Notes under the pieces: generated by a model
Databases searched by the model: none
Told to the model about the DNA's origin: nothing
What the model saw: the letters and a program-made list of their open reading frames with translations, nothing else
Assembly: GCF_000483485.1 (NCBI RefSeq)
Contig: NZ_KI519609.1
Location: forward strand, 2,199,460-2,263,459
DNA from: Thiomicrorhabdus chilensis DSM 12352
GTDB taxonomy: Bacteria; Pseudomonadota; Gammaproteobacteria; Thiomicrospirales; Thiomicrospiraceae
Reading direction: 5' to 3'
DNA length: 64,000 bases
Made by a program: the position numbers and the translations under genes
Shown here: positions 39,404 through 48,796 of the stretch, piece after piece
Position numbering within the stretch: position 1 is the stretch's first letter
Layout of the letters: each line of letters opens with the position of its first letter

Positions 39404-40210
39404 TTACAAGCTGAATAGCTCTGCCAGTTTTTCACCCGGATTTTCAGCGCGCATAAAAGCCTCACCCACCAAAAAGCTATTAACGTGATGCTCACGCATC
39501 TTTGCAACATCTTCCGGCCCTAAAATTCCACTTTCGGTGATGACGATACGATCGTCCGGAATCCTGTCCAGCATGCGAATGGTGGTTTCCAGAGAAACAT
39601 CAAAGGTATGCAAGTCACGGTTATTGATGCCGATCATCGGCAGCGGCAGACGCAAGGCACGTTCCAATTCCTCTTCATTGTGCACCTCAACCAGCACATC
39701 CATCCCCAACTGCAAGGCAGTTTCGGTCAGTTCATACAATTGGGCGTCACCAATGGCGGCCGCAATCAATAAAATACAATCGGCACCGATAACACGCGCT
39801 TCATAGACTTGATAGTCGTCGACAATGAAATCTTTGCGGATAATCGGCAAATCCACCGCCTCTCTCACCTGTTGCAGATACTCATTCGATCCCTGAAAAA
39901 AATCATGATCGGTCAGTACCGACAAGCAAGCCGCGCCATGAGCCTGATAACTTTTGGCGATCTCTACCGGGTCGAACGGCTCACGCAACACCCCCTTACT
40001 TGGAGAGGCTTTTTTAATTTCGGCAATCACCGCCGATTCTCCAGCATCCAGCTTGGCTTGCAAAGCATCCGCAAAACCTCGAGTAGGTGACGTGGTCATC
40101 ATCAAGGCTTTCTGCTTCATCTCCCTTAGCGGAATACGCTCGCACCCTTCCTGAATTTCTTCCAGCTTGCGAAAAATAATTTTTTTCAAAATGGTAGGCG
40201 TACCACTCAT
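39404..40210 (-). CDS. trpC: Indole-3-glycerol phosphate synthase
   Basis: TrpC closes the indole ring in tryptophan synthesis. The 268-residue TIM-barrel protein contains [20 protein letters not shown] near 60, [29 protein letters not shown] and [13 protein letters not shown] with the conserved catalytic residues. It is monofunctional, without a TrpF domain. It follows trpD after 166 bases, a larger gap than within trpEGD. Confidence 0.97.
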   Translation of the reverse strand: MSGTPTILKKIIFRKLEEIQEGCERIPLREMKQKALMMTTSPTRGFADALQAKLDAGESAVIAEIKKASPSKGVLREPFDPVEIAKSYQAHGAACLSVLTDHDFFQGSNEYLQQVREAVDLPIIRKDFIVDDYQVYEARVIGADCILLIAAAIGDAQLYELTETALQLGMDVLVEVHNEEELERALRLPLPMIGINNRDLHTFDVSLETTIRMLDRIPDDRIVITESGILGPEDVAKMREHHVNSFLVGEAFMRAENPGEKLAELFSL

Positions 40211-40376
40211 ACTGCTATCCTTTTACTCGCACCCAACCCAAACGGATCAGAGGCTTCAACATTTAATATTAGATTGTTTGTTTAGATGATTTTGTGACAA
40301 TGGACTGACGTGGTTTTGGAGTCCTCATCAAAAAACAGCACGCTTTAAGAATGAGCAGGCCTGGTACCTATCAAGC

Positions 40377-41405
40377 TTAAGCGAAGGACTGGGTTTTAGC
40401 GATAAACTCCGAAAACTTCTGCTGCGCCAGACCCTCAAAAATCACTTTACGGGCCAAAGCCACCCCTTCTGCATAAGTTGTCGTCAATCCCGAGACGTAA
40501 ATCGAGGCACCAGCATTCAAACAGACGATATCGGTGGCCGCACTGGCATTTCCGGCAAATACCGAACGGATCACATTCAAGCTTTCCTGCGCTGAATCCA
40601 CCGCCAAATCCTTCAAGTCCGGATGATCCATGTCGAAATCGGACGGATCGATTTTCCAATGGCTGATTTGTCCGTTCTTCAATTCGGAAACATTGGTTTC
40701 GCTGGCGATGGAGATCTCATCCAACCCATCTTCGGCGGAAACCACCATGACGTGTTCCGAACCAAGGCGCTGCAACACTTCGGCAAAAATCGGCCCCAAC
40801 TCTTTATTAAAAACACCAATCACCTGATAAGGCGCACCGGCTGGGTTAGTCAAAGGGCCGAGCATATTGAACAATGTGCGAACCCCCATCTCTTTCCTTG
40901 GGCCAATCACATGTTTCATGGCGCTATGGTGTGCTGGTGCAAACATAAAACCGACGCCAACCTCATCCACACATTGCGCCACCTGTTCGGCACTCAAGCC
41001 CAAATTAACGCCTGCGGCTTCCAGCACATCGGCACTGCCGGACTTACTGGAAAATGAACGGTTGCCATGTTTGGCCACATGGCCTCCCGCCGCCGCGACC
41101 ACAAACGCGCAGGCGGTAGAGATATTGAAAGTATTAGAACCGTCGCCACCGGTGCCGCAGGTATCCACCAGATGAGACTTATCCTTGACCAGAACCGGTG
41201 CCGCCAACTCCCGCATCACCTTGACCGCCGAGGTAATTTCCGGAACACTTTCGCTTTTCATGCGCAAGGCCGCTAAAATCGCCCCCACTTGAGCGTCGCT
41301 AGCCTCTCCACTCATTAATTTACGCATCACCGCTTCCATTTGATTTTCATGCAAATCCTGACGGTTCAACAACTGCTCTAACGCTGCGTTCAGTTCCATA
41401 CTCAC
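40377..41405 (-). CDS. trpD: Anthranilate phosphoribosyltransferase
   Basis: TrpD joins anthranilate to PRPP. The 342-residue protein has VDTCGTGGDGSNTFNISTAC, the PRPP-binding glycine loop, then KHGNRSFSSKSGSADVLEA and FNMLGPLTNPA. It is the stand-alone form, with TrpG encoded separately just upstream. The 10-base gap to trpG suggests coupling. Confidence 0.97.
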   Translation of the reverse strand: MSMELNAALEQLLNRQDLHENQMEAVMRKLMSGEASDAQVGAILAALRMKSESVPEITSAVKVMRELAAPVLVKDKSHLVDTCGTGGDGSNTFNISTACAFVVAAAGGHVAKHGNRSFSSKSGSADVLEAAGVNLGLSAEQVAQCVDEVGVGFMFAPAHHSAMKHVIGPRKEMGVRTLFNMLGPLTNPAGAPYQVIGVFNKELGPIFAEVLQRLGSEHVMVVSAEDGLDEISIASETNVSELKNGQISHWKIDPSDFDMDHPDLKDLAVDSAQESLNVIRSVFAGNASAATDIVCLNAGASIYVSGLTTTYAEGVALARKVIFEGLAQQKFSEFIAKTQSFA

Positions 41406-41414
41406 TCTCGCTGA

Positions 41415-41996
41415 TTATTTCTGGTCTAAAAAGTTCTGCAACATCTGATGACCTTGCTCCGTCAAAATAGACTCCGGGTGAAATTGCACCCCTTCAATCG
41501 GGAGGGTTTTATGGCGAACTCCCATAATTTCATCCAAGTGACCCTGATCATCTTGAGTCCAAGCTGTGACCTCTAGGCAATCCGGCAAGCTGTCCTGTTC
41601 AATGACCAATGAGTGATAGCGGGTTGTCTGTACCGGATTGGGCAGACCTGTGAACATGCCGACATTATGGTGATATACCGGCGACGTTTTACCGTGCATG
41701 ACCTGTTTGGCGCGCACAATCTTTCCGCCAAACGCCTGTCCAATCGCCTGATGGCCTAAACAGACCCCCATAATTGGAATCTTGCCAGCAAAATGTTTGA
41801 TCGCTTCAACCGAAACACCGGCCTCGGTCGGTGTACACGGTCCCGGGGAGATCACTAGAAACTCGGGATCCATTGTTTGAATCTGTTCCAAGGTTATCTG
41901 GTCATTACGATGCACCTCAACCTGTTGACCCAACTCACCGAAATACTGCACGATGTTATAGGTAAACGAATCGTAATTATCAATCATCAACAACAT
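41415..41996 (-). CDS. trpG: Anthranilate synthase component II (glutamine amidotransferase)
   Basis: TrpG supplies ammonia from glutamine to TrpE and often also to aminodeoxychorismate synthase. The 193-residue class I amidotransferase has Cys79 in [13 protein letters not shown] and the His-Glu pair in [13 protein letters not shown]. It lies between trpE and trpD. Confidence 0.97.
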   Translation of the reverse strand: MLLMIDNYDSFTYNIVQYFGELGQQVEVHRNDQITLEQIQTMDPEFLVISPGPCTPTEAGVSVEAIKHFAGKIPIMGVCLGHQAIGQAFGGKIVRAKQVMHGKTSPVYHHNVGMFTGLPNPVQTTRYHSLVIEQDSLPDCLEVTAWTQDDQGHLDEIMGVRHKTLPIEGVQFHPESILTEQGHQMLQNFLDQK

Positions 41997-42016
41997 AGTC
42001 TTATGCCCTTACCTAT

Positions 42017-43522
42017 TTAACGATGCCCGACATCCGGGTTTTGAGTTTGCAGGCCTTCTGCAACGAATTGTGCGGCTCGGAAAATAGCCCGACCCTTGTT
42101 CATGGTTTCATCCCATTCGGACTGAGGTACCGAATCGGCCACAATTCCAGCCCCCGCCTGCACAAACAAGCGGTGATCTTTAATGACCGCCGTTCTGATG
42201 GCAATGGCGGTATCCATATTGCCGTGCCAACCCAGGTACCCCACCGCACCGGAATAGATGCCGCGTTTCACCGGCTCAAATTCATCAATGATTTCCATCG
42301 CACGGATTTTAGGCGCGCCCGATACGGTTCCGGCGGGGAAGGTCGCGCGCAATACATCCATGGCCGTCATTCCCGGTTTGGCAATGCCATTGACATTGGA
42401 AACGATGTGCATCACATGGGAATAACGTTCCACCACCATTTTCTCAGTCAAGTCCACCGAACCGACTTCGGCGATACGGCCAACGTCATTACGCCCCAAA
42501 TCAATCAGCATCAAATGTTCGGCAACCTCTTTCGGGTCGTTTAACAAATCCTGTTCCAAAGACTGGTCTTGTTCAGGAGTCAAGCCGCGGCGCCGGGTTC
42601 CAGCAATCGGCCGAACAGTGACCTGGTTATCCTCAAGACGCACCAGGATTTCCGGGGATGAACCGACCACTTGCAGGTCCCCCATATCGATAAAAAACAT
42701 ATATGGTGAAGGATTCAAATAACGCAACGCTCGGTACAGGTCTATCGGCGCTTCGTCATACGGCAAGGACATCTGCTGGGAAATGACCACCTGCATAGCA
42801 TCACCGGCAAAGATATACTCTTTGATTTTGGCGACAGCCTGCTTGAAAGCCTCCTCACCAAAACTGGAAACAAAGTCTTTTTCATCGACTGTACGGCCAC
42901 TCGGTTCGTCTACCGGTATAGGCATAGATTCGCTCAACAAAGCCTGCAACTCATCCAAACGCGCCTGACTTCGAGAATAGGCATCGGCTTGTGACAAGTC
43001 GGCATGCACAATGACATGCACCTGACCGCTCAAATTATCAAACACCACCAACTCTTCAGAGACCAGCAACTCAATGTCAGGCGCTCCAATATCATCTTGT
43101 TGCGGCATGCTTTTCTTAAGGCGCTCTTCCACATAACGCACCGTATCGTAGCCAAAATAGCCCACTAATCCGCCATTGAAAACCGGCAGGCCTGGTTGTT
43201 CTATAACTTTGAACTGGTTCTGATAGGCTTCGATCCAAGCCAACGGATCGTCCGCCACTTGCTGCTGCACCAGCTCGGAACCGTTCCATTCCTGAATCTG
43301 TTGTCCGCGGATCAATAAACGTCGCTGGCAGGGTAAGCCGATGATTGAGTAACGTCCCCACTTGTCGCCCCCCTGCACCGATTCAAACAGGTAGGAATAA
43401 GGGGCTTTGGCCAACTTGTGATACACACTCAATGGCGTGTCGTAATCCGATAGAACCGTGCGCATTACCGGCGCGCGGTTGTAACCCTGTTGTGCCAATT
43501 TTGCAAAGAGCGCATCACTCAT
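42017..43522 (-). CDS. trpE: Anthranilate synthase component I
   Basis: TrpE converts chorismate to anthranilate and is normally feedback-inhibited by tryptophan. The 501-residue protein has an N-terminal regulatory domain and a chorismate-binding C-terminal half with [36 protein letters not shown] and [20 protein letters not shown]. Its own ribosome binding site is weak (AAGG about 12 bases away) and its ATG overlaps the end of a 39-codon ORF by 8 bases, so its translation is probably coupled to that ORF. Confidence 0.97.
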   Translation of the reverse strand: MSDALFAKLAQQGYNRAPVMRTVLSDYDTPLSVYHKLAKAPYSYLFESVQGGDKWGRYSIIGLPCQRRLLIRGQQIQEWNGSELVQQQVADDPLAWIEAYQNQFKVIEQPGLPVFNGGLVGYFGYDTVRYVEERLKKSMPQQDDIGAPDIELLVSEELVVFDNLSGQVHVIVHADLSQADAYSRSQARLDELQALLSESMPIPVDEPSGRTVDEKDFVSSFGEEAFKQAVAKIKEYIFAGDAMQVVISQQMSLPYDEAPIDLYRALRYLNPSPYMFFIDMGDLQVVGSSPEILVRLEDNQVTVRPIAGTRRRGLTPEQDQSLEQDLLNDPKEVAEHLMLIDLGRNDVGRIAEVGSVDLTEKMVVERYSHVMHIVSNVNGIAKPGMTAMDVLRATFPAGTVSGAPKIRAMEIIDEFEPVKRGIYSGAVGYLGWHGNMDTAIAIRTAVIKDHRLFVQAGAGIVADSVPQSEWDETMNKGRAIFRAAQFVAEGLQTQNPDVGHR

Positions 43523-43634
43523 GATTTTGTTTTGCCTTGGTCAGTTTTCTAAACAACATCGCCCGTTTGATTCCGGACAATGCACAGATTAATGGACGAA
43601 AAATCTCTAGTAACAGCGCTTTCATAAAAGCCAT
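43515..43634 (-). CDS. Small 39-codon ORF coupled to trpE
   Basis: The ORF starts ATG at 43634 with an excellent AGGTGA 5-6 bases upstream and encodes [20 protein letters not shown] followed by a basic stretch ([19 protein letters not shown]). Its stop overlaps the trpE start. It has no Trp codon, so it is not a classical trpL leader peptide. The product would have a hydrophobic N-terminal half and a basic tail. Function unknown; at least it probably feeds ribosomes into trpE. Confidence 0.6.
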   Translation of the reverse strand: MAFMKALLLEIFRPLICALSGIKRAMLFRKLTKAKQNHE

Positions 43635-43681
43635 AATGTTCACCTGTTAGTACACATCTCTCATCCGTTGATATTCATGTC

Positions 43682-43707
43682 GAAAATGAGCAGGCCTGCT
43701 CATTTTC
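43682..43707. repeat. 26-base perfect palindrome with central CAGGCCTG
   Basis: The sequence GAAAATGAGCAGG and its exact reverse complement join without spacer around CAGGCCTG (43691-43698). It lies between gph and the trp operon and would fold into a hairpin ending in TTTTC on either strand, so it may terminate gph transcripts. Confidence 0.8.
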
Positions 43708-43726
43708 AAACATCAACCCCTTACAA

Positions 43727-44407
43727 TTATGCCTTAGCCTGCAGGTAGTTTGGAAATTCTGCAAAGGAATCCATTACCACATCGGGTTCATAGTCACGGA
43801 TGTCTTCACCATGGTTGTAACCGTAGGTCATGCAAAAGATATGGAATCCGGCTGCTCGCGCCGCTTTAACATCCGATTTGGAATCCCCCACCATCAGGGC
43901 GTTTTCAGGCTCAACGCCCAATTGTTCTGCGGCATAAAGCAATGGCATCGGGTGCGGTTTCTTTTCCGCACAGGTATCGCCACTGACGATGACTTCAAAA
44001 TAATCATGCAGTCCCTTGTCTTTCAAAAGCGGGATGGTGAAAGCCTCGGCCTTGTTAGTGACACAAGCCACACGATATCCCTGGGCCTTGACCCATTCGA
44101 TGCCCTCAATAACACCTTCATAGACACAACTGCGTTGGGAGGTATTATCTTTATACAACTCCAGGAAAATCGGATAAGCCTTAGCCATCAATTCCGGATC
44201 GGGCTCACCGTCCACAGCGTTGATCAAGGCGCGTTCGGTCAGACGCTCAACGCCATTGCCCACCCAGTTGCGCACCGCATCTTCTCCGCGCACCGGCATG
44301 CCCAACTGTTTCATCATCTCATCAACGCAATAAGCCAGATCCGGCACACTGTCAATCAAAGTCCCATCCAAATCGAACAGAACAAACCCAGGTTTTAACT
44401 TTTCCAT
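43727..44407 (-). CDS. gph: Phosphoglycolate phosphatase
   Basis: Gph removes phosphate from 2-phosphoglycolate, made by Rubisco oxygenation or DNA repair. The 226-residue HAD-family protein starts MEKLKPGFVLFDLDGTLIDS at 44407, with nucleophile Asp12 and Asp14. VACVTNKAEAF and GDSKSDVKAARAAGF give the later HAD motifs. An upstream ATG at 44482 would add 25 non-conserved residues. It follows rpe, as in many autotrophs. Confidence 0.94.
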   Translation of the reverse strand: MEKLKPGFVLFDLDGTLIDSVPDLAYCVDEMMKQLGMPVRGEDAVRNWVGNGVERLTERALINAVDGEPDPELMAKAYPIFLELYKDNTSQRSCVYEGVIEGIEWVKAQGYRVACVTNKAEAFTIPLLKDKGLHDYFEVIVSGDTCAEKKPHPMPLLYAAEQLGVEPENALMVGDSKSDVKAARAAGFHIFCMTYGYNHGEDIRDYEPDVVMDSFAEFPNYLQAKA

Positions 44408-44479
44408 AATTCTCTCTTGAATTCTAAATTGAGCCCTTGGCTTACGCCAAGAACTCACATTATCGTATTCCCAATACAA

Positions 44480-44514
44480 CAAAACGCCGAGGCCAAAAAC
44501 TCCTCAGCGTTTTG
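44480..44514 (-). terminator. Terminator after rpe
   Basis: On the minus strand, arms 44502-44514 and 44480-44492 form a 13-bp stem (one G-U), followed by TTGTATT. It lies between rpe and gph; the incomplete T-run suggests partial read-through to gph. Confidence 0.65.
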
Positions 44515-44547
44515 CAGATAACCGTAAACAAGCTGTCTTATCGGGTT

Positions 44548-45252
44548 TTAAGCTTTGGCGAGCTCTTCACGCATTTGCTTGATGATGCTGTCATAACGGT
44601 TTGCATCAGAGGCATTGGCATTACCAAAAATTCCGGAACCGGATACGAACGTATCACAACCCGCCGCCGCCACTTCTGCGATATTCTCGACTTTAACCCC
44701 ACCGTCAATTTCAAGACGAATATCACGGCCGGAGGCATCGATCAACTGACGAGCGGTACGCAGCTTCTCCAAAGCCTGCTCAATAAATGCCTGGCCACCG
44801 AAACCTGGGTTAACCGACATAATCAAAATCATGTCGATTTTGTCCATAACATGTTCAAGATGGCTCAAAGGGGTAGCTGGGTTAAACACCAAGCCGGCCT
44901 TACAGCCTTGCGCCTTGATCAACTGCAATGAACGGTCAATGTGCTCGGAAGCTTCCGGATGGAAGGTAATGAAATCCGCACCGGCTGAAGCAAAATCACC
45001 AATCAACTGATCAACTGGCTTCACCATCAAATGCACATCGATTGGCGCCTTAAGGTCTTCTTTTACCATGTAGTTCTTCAATGATTCACAGACCAAAGGC
45101 CCAATCGTCAAGTTAGGCACGTAATGGTTATCCATAACATCAAAATGCACTACGTCAGCCCCTGCCGCCAACACATCCTTAACATCTTTACCCAACTGCG
45201 CAAAGTCAGCTGATAGAATCGATGGAGCGATCCAGTTTTCTTGCTTAGCCAT
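44548..45252 (-). CDS. rpe: Ribulose-phosphate 3-epimerase
   Basis: Rpe interconverts ribulose-5-phosphate and xylulose-5-phosphate in the Calvin and pentose phosphate pathways. The 234-residue TIM barrel has [36 protein letters not shown] with metal-binding His/Asp, and [19 protein letters not shown]. It is divergent from the PsiE-like gene, has its own promoter and precedes gph. Confidence 0.97.
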   Translation of the reverse strand: MAKQENWIAPSILSADFAQLGKDVKDVLAAGADVVHFDVMDNHYVPNLTIGPLVCESLKNYMVKEDLKAPIDVHLMVKPVDQLIGDFASAGADFITFHPEASEHIDRSLQLIKAQGCKAGLVFNPATPLSHLEHVMDKIDMILIMSVNPGFGGQAFIEQALEKLRTARQLIDASGRDIRLEIDGGVKVENIAEVAAAGCDTFVSGSGIFGNANASDANRYDSIIKQMREELAKA

Positions 45253-45295
45253 ACTACTTGTTCCTTAATTAAATTTTTTGAAAATTAATTCGTGC

Positions 45296-45324
45296 ATTTT
45301 AACAGTATCCTTTAAAATGGGCAA
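45296..45324 (-). promoter_or_regulatory. rpe promoter
   Basis: The minus strand shows TTGCCC (45319-45324), a 17-base spacer and TGT-TAAAAT (extended -10; 45296-45301), about 45 bases before the rpe start. Confidence 0.65.
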
Positions 45325-45410
45325 AAAAAAGCATCGCTCCGAGCGCTTATTTTCTGGCCTGAAGATAAGTGGATGAAACATTAACGGCGACTATACGGTG
45401 AGTGACCAGC

Positions 45411-45869
45411 ATGAACAGTGACCCAAACAAAGACGACTTGAGAGCAGAGCCCAAATACGTCAAGAGTTTTCAACAAGAACTCTTAAGCAAACTCATCCAT
45501 TTGGCCGAATTTGTAGGCTTGACGGTGATCGCCATAGCGACCATCTATGCCGGCGCGATGGAAGTCAGCGGAATGATCGAAATTCGTGAAGTCACCCTCG
45601 GCGACTTGCTGCTTTTATTCCTTTACCTTGAAGTCCTGGCTATGGTTGCGATCTACTTGGAGTCAGGCAAACTTCCGATTCGCTTGCCCTTATACATCGC
45701 CATTGTCGCACTGGCGCGTTACCTTATCCTAGACCTCAAGGATTTGACCGAGTGGCAAATGCTTGCCATTGGATTTACCATTACCCTCATTTCGATTGCG
45801 GTACTGATTCTGCGATACGGCCATATCAACATGCCATATCCTCCAGTACGCAAACCCAAAGACAACTGA
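45411..45869 (+). CDS. PsiE-like membrane protein
   Basis: The 152-residue protein has four hydrophobic segments (about 30-50, 62-82, 88-106 and 117-136). It contains LLLLFLYLEVLAMVAIYLES and LARYLILDLKD, typical of the phosphate-starvation-inducible PsiE family, whose function is unknown. I use the ATG at 45411, with GGTGAG 8 bases upstream, rather than the GTG at 45402. purC follows after 21 bases. Confidence 0.85.
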   Translation: MNSDPNKDDLRAEPKYVKSFQQELLSKLIHLAEFVGLTVIAIATIYAGAMEVSGMIEIREVTLGDLLLLFLYLEVLAMVAIYLESGKLPIRLPLYIAIVALARYLILDLKDLTEWQMLAIGFTITLISIAVLILRYGHINMPYPPVRKPKDN

Positions 45870-45890
45870 TTACATCGTTAGGAAATGTCC

Positions 45891-46778
45891 ATGCAACCAT
45901 TATACGAATCGAACTTAACCAGCCTGCCTTTAATCAGCAAAGGAAAGGTGCGTGACATCTACGACATTGATGATCAGCACCTTTTGATTGTCACCACGGA
46001 TCGCATTTCTGCATTTGATGCCATCCTACCGACGGCCATACCGGGTAAAGGTCGCATCCTGACAGAGACTGCGCAATTCTGGATGAAAAAGACCCAGGAC
46101 ATCCTACCCAACCAACTGGTGACCAACATCAGCCTGGCCGATTACCTCACACCAGACGAACTCAAACAACTGGATGGTCGCGGCATGATTGTGCGTAAAC
46201 TTAAACCCCTTCCGGTTGAGGCGATTGTGCGAGGCTACCTGGTAGGTTCAGGATGGAAAGAATACAAGAAAAAACACAGCGTATGCGGCATCCCACTAGA
46301 AGAAGGGTTGAAAAAAGCACAAAAACTTCCGACGCCACTTTTTACTCCCTCCACCAAAGCCGCAGTGGGCGAACACGATGAAAACATCAGTTTTGACCAA
46401 CTCATTGAGATCATGGGGCAACATAAAGCGGAAGCGGTGCGCGACTTAAGTTTGAAACTATATGAGTTTGCGGCCAATTTCGCTCTGGAACGTGGCATCA
46501 TCATCGCTGATACCAAATTTGAATTTGGCGAAGATGAAAATGGCACCATCTACCTGATCGACGAAGCCTTGACGCCTGACAGTTCACGTTTCTGGCCTGC
46601 CTCAAAATACGAGGTCGGCAAAAACCCGGAAAGCTTCGACAAGCAATACATTCGCGATTATCTGGAGTCACTGGACTGGGATAAGAATTCAACTCCACCT
46701 GAATTGCCGGAAGACGTGGTATTTAAAACCCTTGAAAAATACCAGGAAGCTCAAGCGCGCTTGACCGAAAACCTGTGA
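45891..46778 (+). CDS. purC: Phosphoribosylaminoimidazole-succinocarboxamide synthase
   Basis: PurC joins aspartate to CAIR in purine synthesis. At 295 residues it is the longer form resembling yeast ADE1 rather than the roughly 237-residue E. coli type. Motifs are SKGKVRDIYDIDDQHLLIVT, TDRISAFDAILPTAIPGKG, VRGYLVGSGWKEYKK and DTKFEFG. I chose the ATG at 45891 since AGGAA lies 7 bases upstream; an ATG two codons earlier is too close. bioD follows. Confidence 0.96.
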   Translation: MQPLYESNLTSLPLISKGKVRDIYDIDDQHLLIVTTDRISAFDAILPTAIPGKGRILTETAQFWMKKTQDILPNQLVTNISLADYLTPDELKQLDGRGMIVRKLKPLPVEAIVRGYLVGSGWKEYKKKHSVCGIPLEEGLKKAQKLPTPLFTPSTKAAVGEHDENISFDQLIEIMGQHKAEAVRDLSLKLYEFAANFALERGIIIADTKFEFGEDENGTIYLIDEALTPDSSRFWPASKYEVGKNPESFDKQYIRDYLESLDWDKNSTPPELPEDVVFKTLEKYQEAQARLTENL

Positions 46779-46820
46779 TGAATCAATACACTCAATACAG
46801 ACTGGCACCCTAACGAATTT

Positions 46821-47492
46821 ATGTCGATCATGAGCAAAGGCTTTTTTGTCACCGGCACCGACACAGAGATCGGCAAAACCCATGTGAGCGGATGCATCGG
46901 ACATACCCTAGTCAAATTGGGTCACCAGGTCATTCCCTACAAACCCATTGCATCCGGCTGCATCCGTCCAAACAATAACACCTTGCTCAGTGAAGATGCC
47001 TTGTTTTTACAACAGGCCTGCCAATCCTTATATACACTTGAACAAATCTGCCCCTTTCGTTTTGAAGCAGCTATCTCCCCGCAACTGGCCATTTCTCAAT
47101 CCAATGAACATATCTCCATAGAAGATTTGGCCAGCAATATTATCTTTGAAAAAAATGCCATTACCTTGGTTGAAGGTGCGGGAGGCTTTTATTCCCCCAT
47201 CGCCAGTGACGGCCTCAATTCAGACCTGGCCAAACAACTAGGATTGCCCGTCATTCTGGTCGTAGGAGATCGTCTCGGCTGCATCAACCACGCCCTGCTG
47301 AGCATAGAAGCCATTGGTAATGCCGGGCTAGACCTTAAAGCGGTGGTCGTTAATCAACTCAGCCCCAACAGCCACTACAGCTTAGGTCTGGAGGATTTTA
47401 CCGATGCCCCGATTTACCACACCCCATATCAGACACAACTCACACCCACTGAAGTTTCGACAGCCCTGATTAATCTATTACTTTCAGAATAA
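46821..47492 (+). CDS. bioD: Dethiobiotin synthetase
   Basis: BioD closes the ureido ring of dethiobiotin using CO2 and ATP. The 223-residue protein has a P-loop GTDTEIGKTHVSG near 11-23, KPIASGC and VEGAGGFYSPI, typical of BioD. A start at the internal ATG (46830) is also possible. It is not near bioA, and no bioBFHC gene is in the window. Confidence 0.95.
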   Translation: MSIMSKGFFVTGTDTEIGKTHVSGCIGHTLVKLGHQVIPYKPIASGCIRPNNNTLLSEDALFLQQACQSLYTLEQICPFRFEAAISPQLAISQSNEHISIEDLASNIIFEKNAITLVEGAGGFYSPIASDGLNSDLAKQLGLPVILVVGDRLGCINHALLSIEAIGNAGLDLKAVVVNQLSPNSHYSLGLEDFTDAPIYHTPYQTQLTPTEVSTALINLLLSE

Positions 47493-47596
47493 CCAGATGC
47501 TTTCTTATACTGTCATCAAAAGCTTTTGAAACTTTCATAGAGATGAAAAGTTAAAATACAATTTTTTCCCAAGATAGTAATTCAGGTACTTCCTCC

Positions 47597-48427
47597 ATGC
47601 AGCAAAAACTCAAGCGCGCGATGGGCGCCATTCAAGGCGTCAAAATTCCGGACATGCCCAAAGAAGTACTTGAACTTCAACAGGAGCTGAACCACAAATT
47701 TCCCAATACGCAAAACATTGTTCATATCATTCAACAGAATACCAAGCTGTCCGGCGAGGTATTACGAATCGCCAACTCCAAAGCGATGAGACTGAAAACA
47801 CCTGCAACCGGCATCAAGGATGCGGTAGATGCTTTAGGATTCGTCAACCTGCAAAATTTGGTGCTGGCGGCCGCACTCAAAAATATCTTTTCAGCCGACT
47901 CCACTTTTACGGAGATATTGGAACATTCAATCGATGTGGCCTATTGTGCAGCGGAACTTTCAGACTGGGTAGACGGCATCAGCCGAGATCAGGCTTACCT
48001 GCTTGGATTGTTTCATAATGGCGGGGCCATGATGCTCGCCTCTAAACTTGGAAAGGACTATGCAAAACTTTTCTCCCAATCCCTCAGCAACCCCATCTCC
48101 GTGATTGCAACAGAAGAAGAAAAGTTGGATACCAACCACTGTATGGTTGGCGTTTTGCTTGGACAAAAATGGCGTTTACCCGTGGACATGCTCAGCGCCA
48201 TCATGCTCCATCACAATGCCAGCTGTTCACGCATTCAACAGGATAGGGTTCGCGCCATGGTTGCCATACTCAAGATATCAAACGCTATCGTCAGCGAAGT
48301 CTCATTGGGCGCATATTGTGGCCAAGAAGGGCGAGATTATTTACAAGATGGGATAGACGAGTTGATGATGGACAGTGATGTTGTGGCTGATATCAGACGT
48401 GGTTTAATGACCAATAATGTCGCTTAG
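47597..48427 (+). CDS. HDOD domain protein
   Basis: HDOD proteins are signalling proteins with an HD-related fold that lacks the full catalytic set. In this 276-residue protein the domain covers about residues 16-215, with TKLSGEVLRIANSKAMRL, DAVDALGFVNLQNLVLAAAL, GLFHNGGAMMLASKL and the C-terminal HHNASC region. There is no EAL, GGDEF or receiver domain. A link to c-di-GMP signalling is possible but not shown by sequence. Confidence 0.88.
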   Translation: MQQKLKRAMGAIQGVKIPDMPKEVLELQQELNHKFPNTQNIVHIIQQNTKLSGEVLRIANSKAMRLKTPATGIKDAVDALGFVNLQNLVLAAALKNIFSADSTFTEILEHSIDVAYCAAELSDWVDGISRDQAYLLGLFHNGGAMMLASKLGKDYAKLFSQSLSNPISVIATEEEKLDTNHCMVGVLLGQKWRLPVDMLSAIMLHHNASCSRIQQDRVRAMVAILKISNAIVSEVSLGAYCGQEGRDYLQDGIDELMMDSDVVADIRRGLMTNNVA

Positions 48428-48448
48428 AATAATGCTCGAATGAATTTA

Positions 48449-48478
48449 AGCCAGGTTAAAGACAGGCCTGGCTATTTT
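48449..48478 (+). terminator. Terminator after the HDOD gene, built with CAGGCCTG
   Basis: AGCCAGG (48449-48455) and CCTGGCT (48467-48473) form a 7-bp stem, followed by ATTTTATTTTT. Half of the stem is a CAGGCCTG octamer (48463-48470). Confidence 0.7.
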
Positions 48479-48719
48479 ATTTTTCTTTGCTCTGTTTAGC
48501 CTCATGCAACATCGACTTTAAACGCAAGGCTAAAAGCACAACCAGCACACCGCTCATAAACGCAAACAAAGCAAACGGCCAAATCGCTTGTACAATCTCC
48601 CAACCTTCCGCTATCACGATCACATTTTGACCAATTGTTTCTGACAACTGCAAACTCTGTAGAAGTGAATCTGAGTAATACAATAACAGCAGCAGTAATC
48701 CGATAATGACAATACACAT
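48477..48719 (-). CDS. Unrecognised small membrane protein
   Basis: The 80-residue protein has two hydrophobic segments, MCIVIIGLLLLLLYYSDSLL at the start and a second near 40-62 (WPFALFAFMSGVLVVLLALR), and a charged tail ending HEAKQSKEK. I use the ATG at 48719, with GGTGAGG 4-6 bases upstream; the earlier ATG at 48758 lies within the fba terminator hairpin. No family recognised. It follows fba by about 80 bases. Confidence 0.65.
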   Translation of the reverse strand: MCIVIIGLLLLLLYYSDSLLQSLQLSETIGQNVIVIAEGWEIVQAIWPFALFAFMSGVLVVLLALRLKSMLHEAKQSKEK

Positions 48720-48745
48720 AGCCCTCACCCCAATCTTTAAAAATA

Positions 48746-48772
48746 AAAAAGCCCGCATATAGCGGGCTTTTT
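48746..48772. terminator. Terminator of fba
   Basis: AAAAAGCCCGC (48746-48756) and GCGGGCTTTTT (48762-48772) form a perfect 11-bp stem with a 5-base loop, T-rich on both strands. It lies directly after the fba stop. Confidence 0.88.
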
Positions 48773-48796
48773 AGATCACGAATTAAACCGTATCGA

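Noticed and set aside
43635-43726. Classical trp attenuator with a Trp-rich leader peptide
   Set aside because: No run of TGG codons is found upstream of trpE; the small ORF there has no Trp codon.
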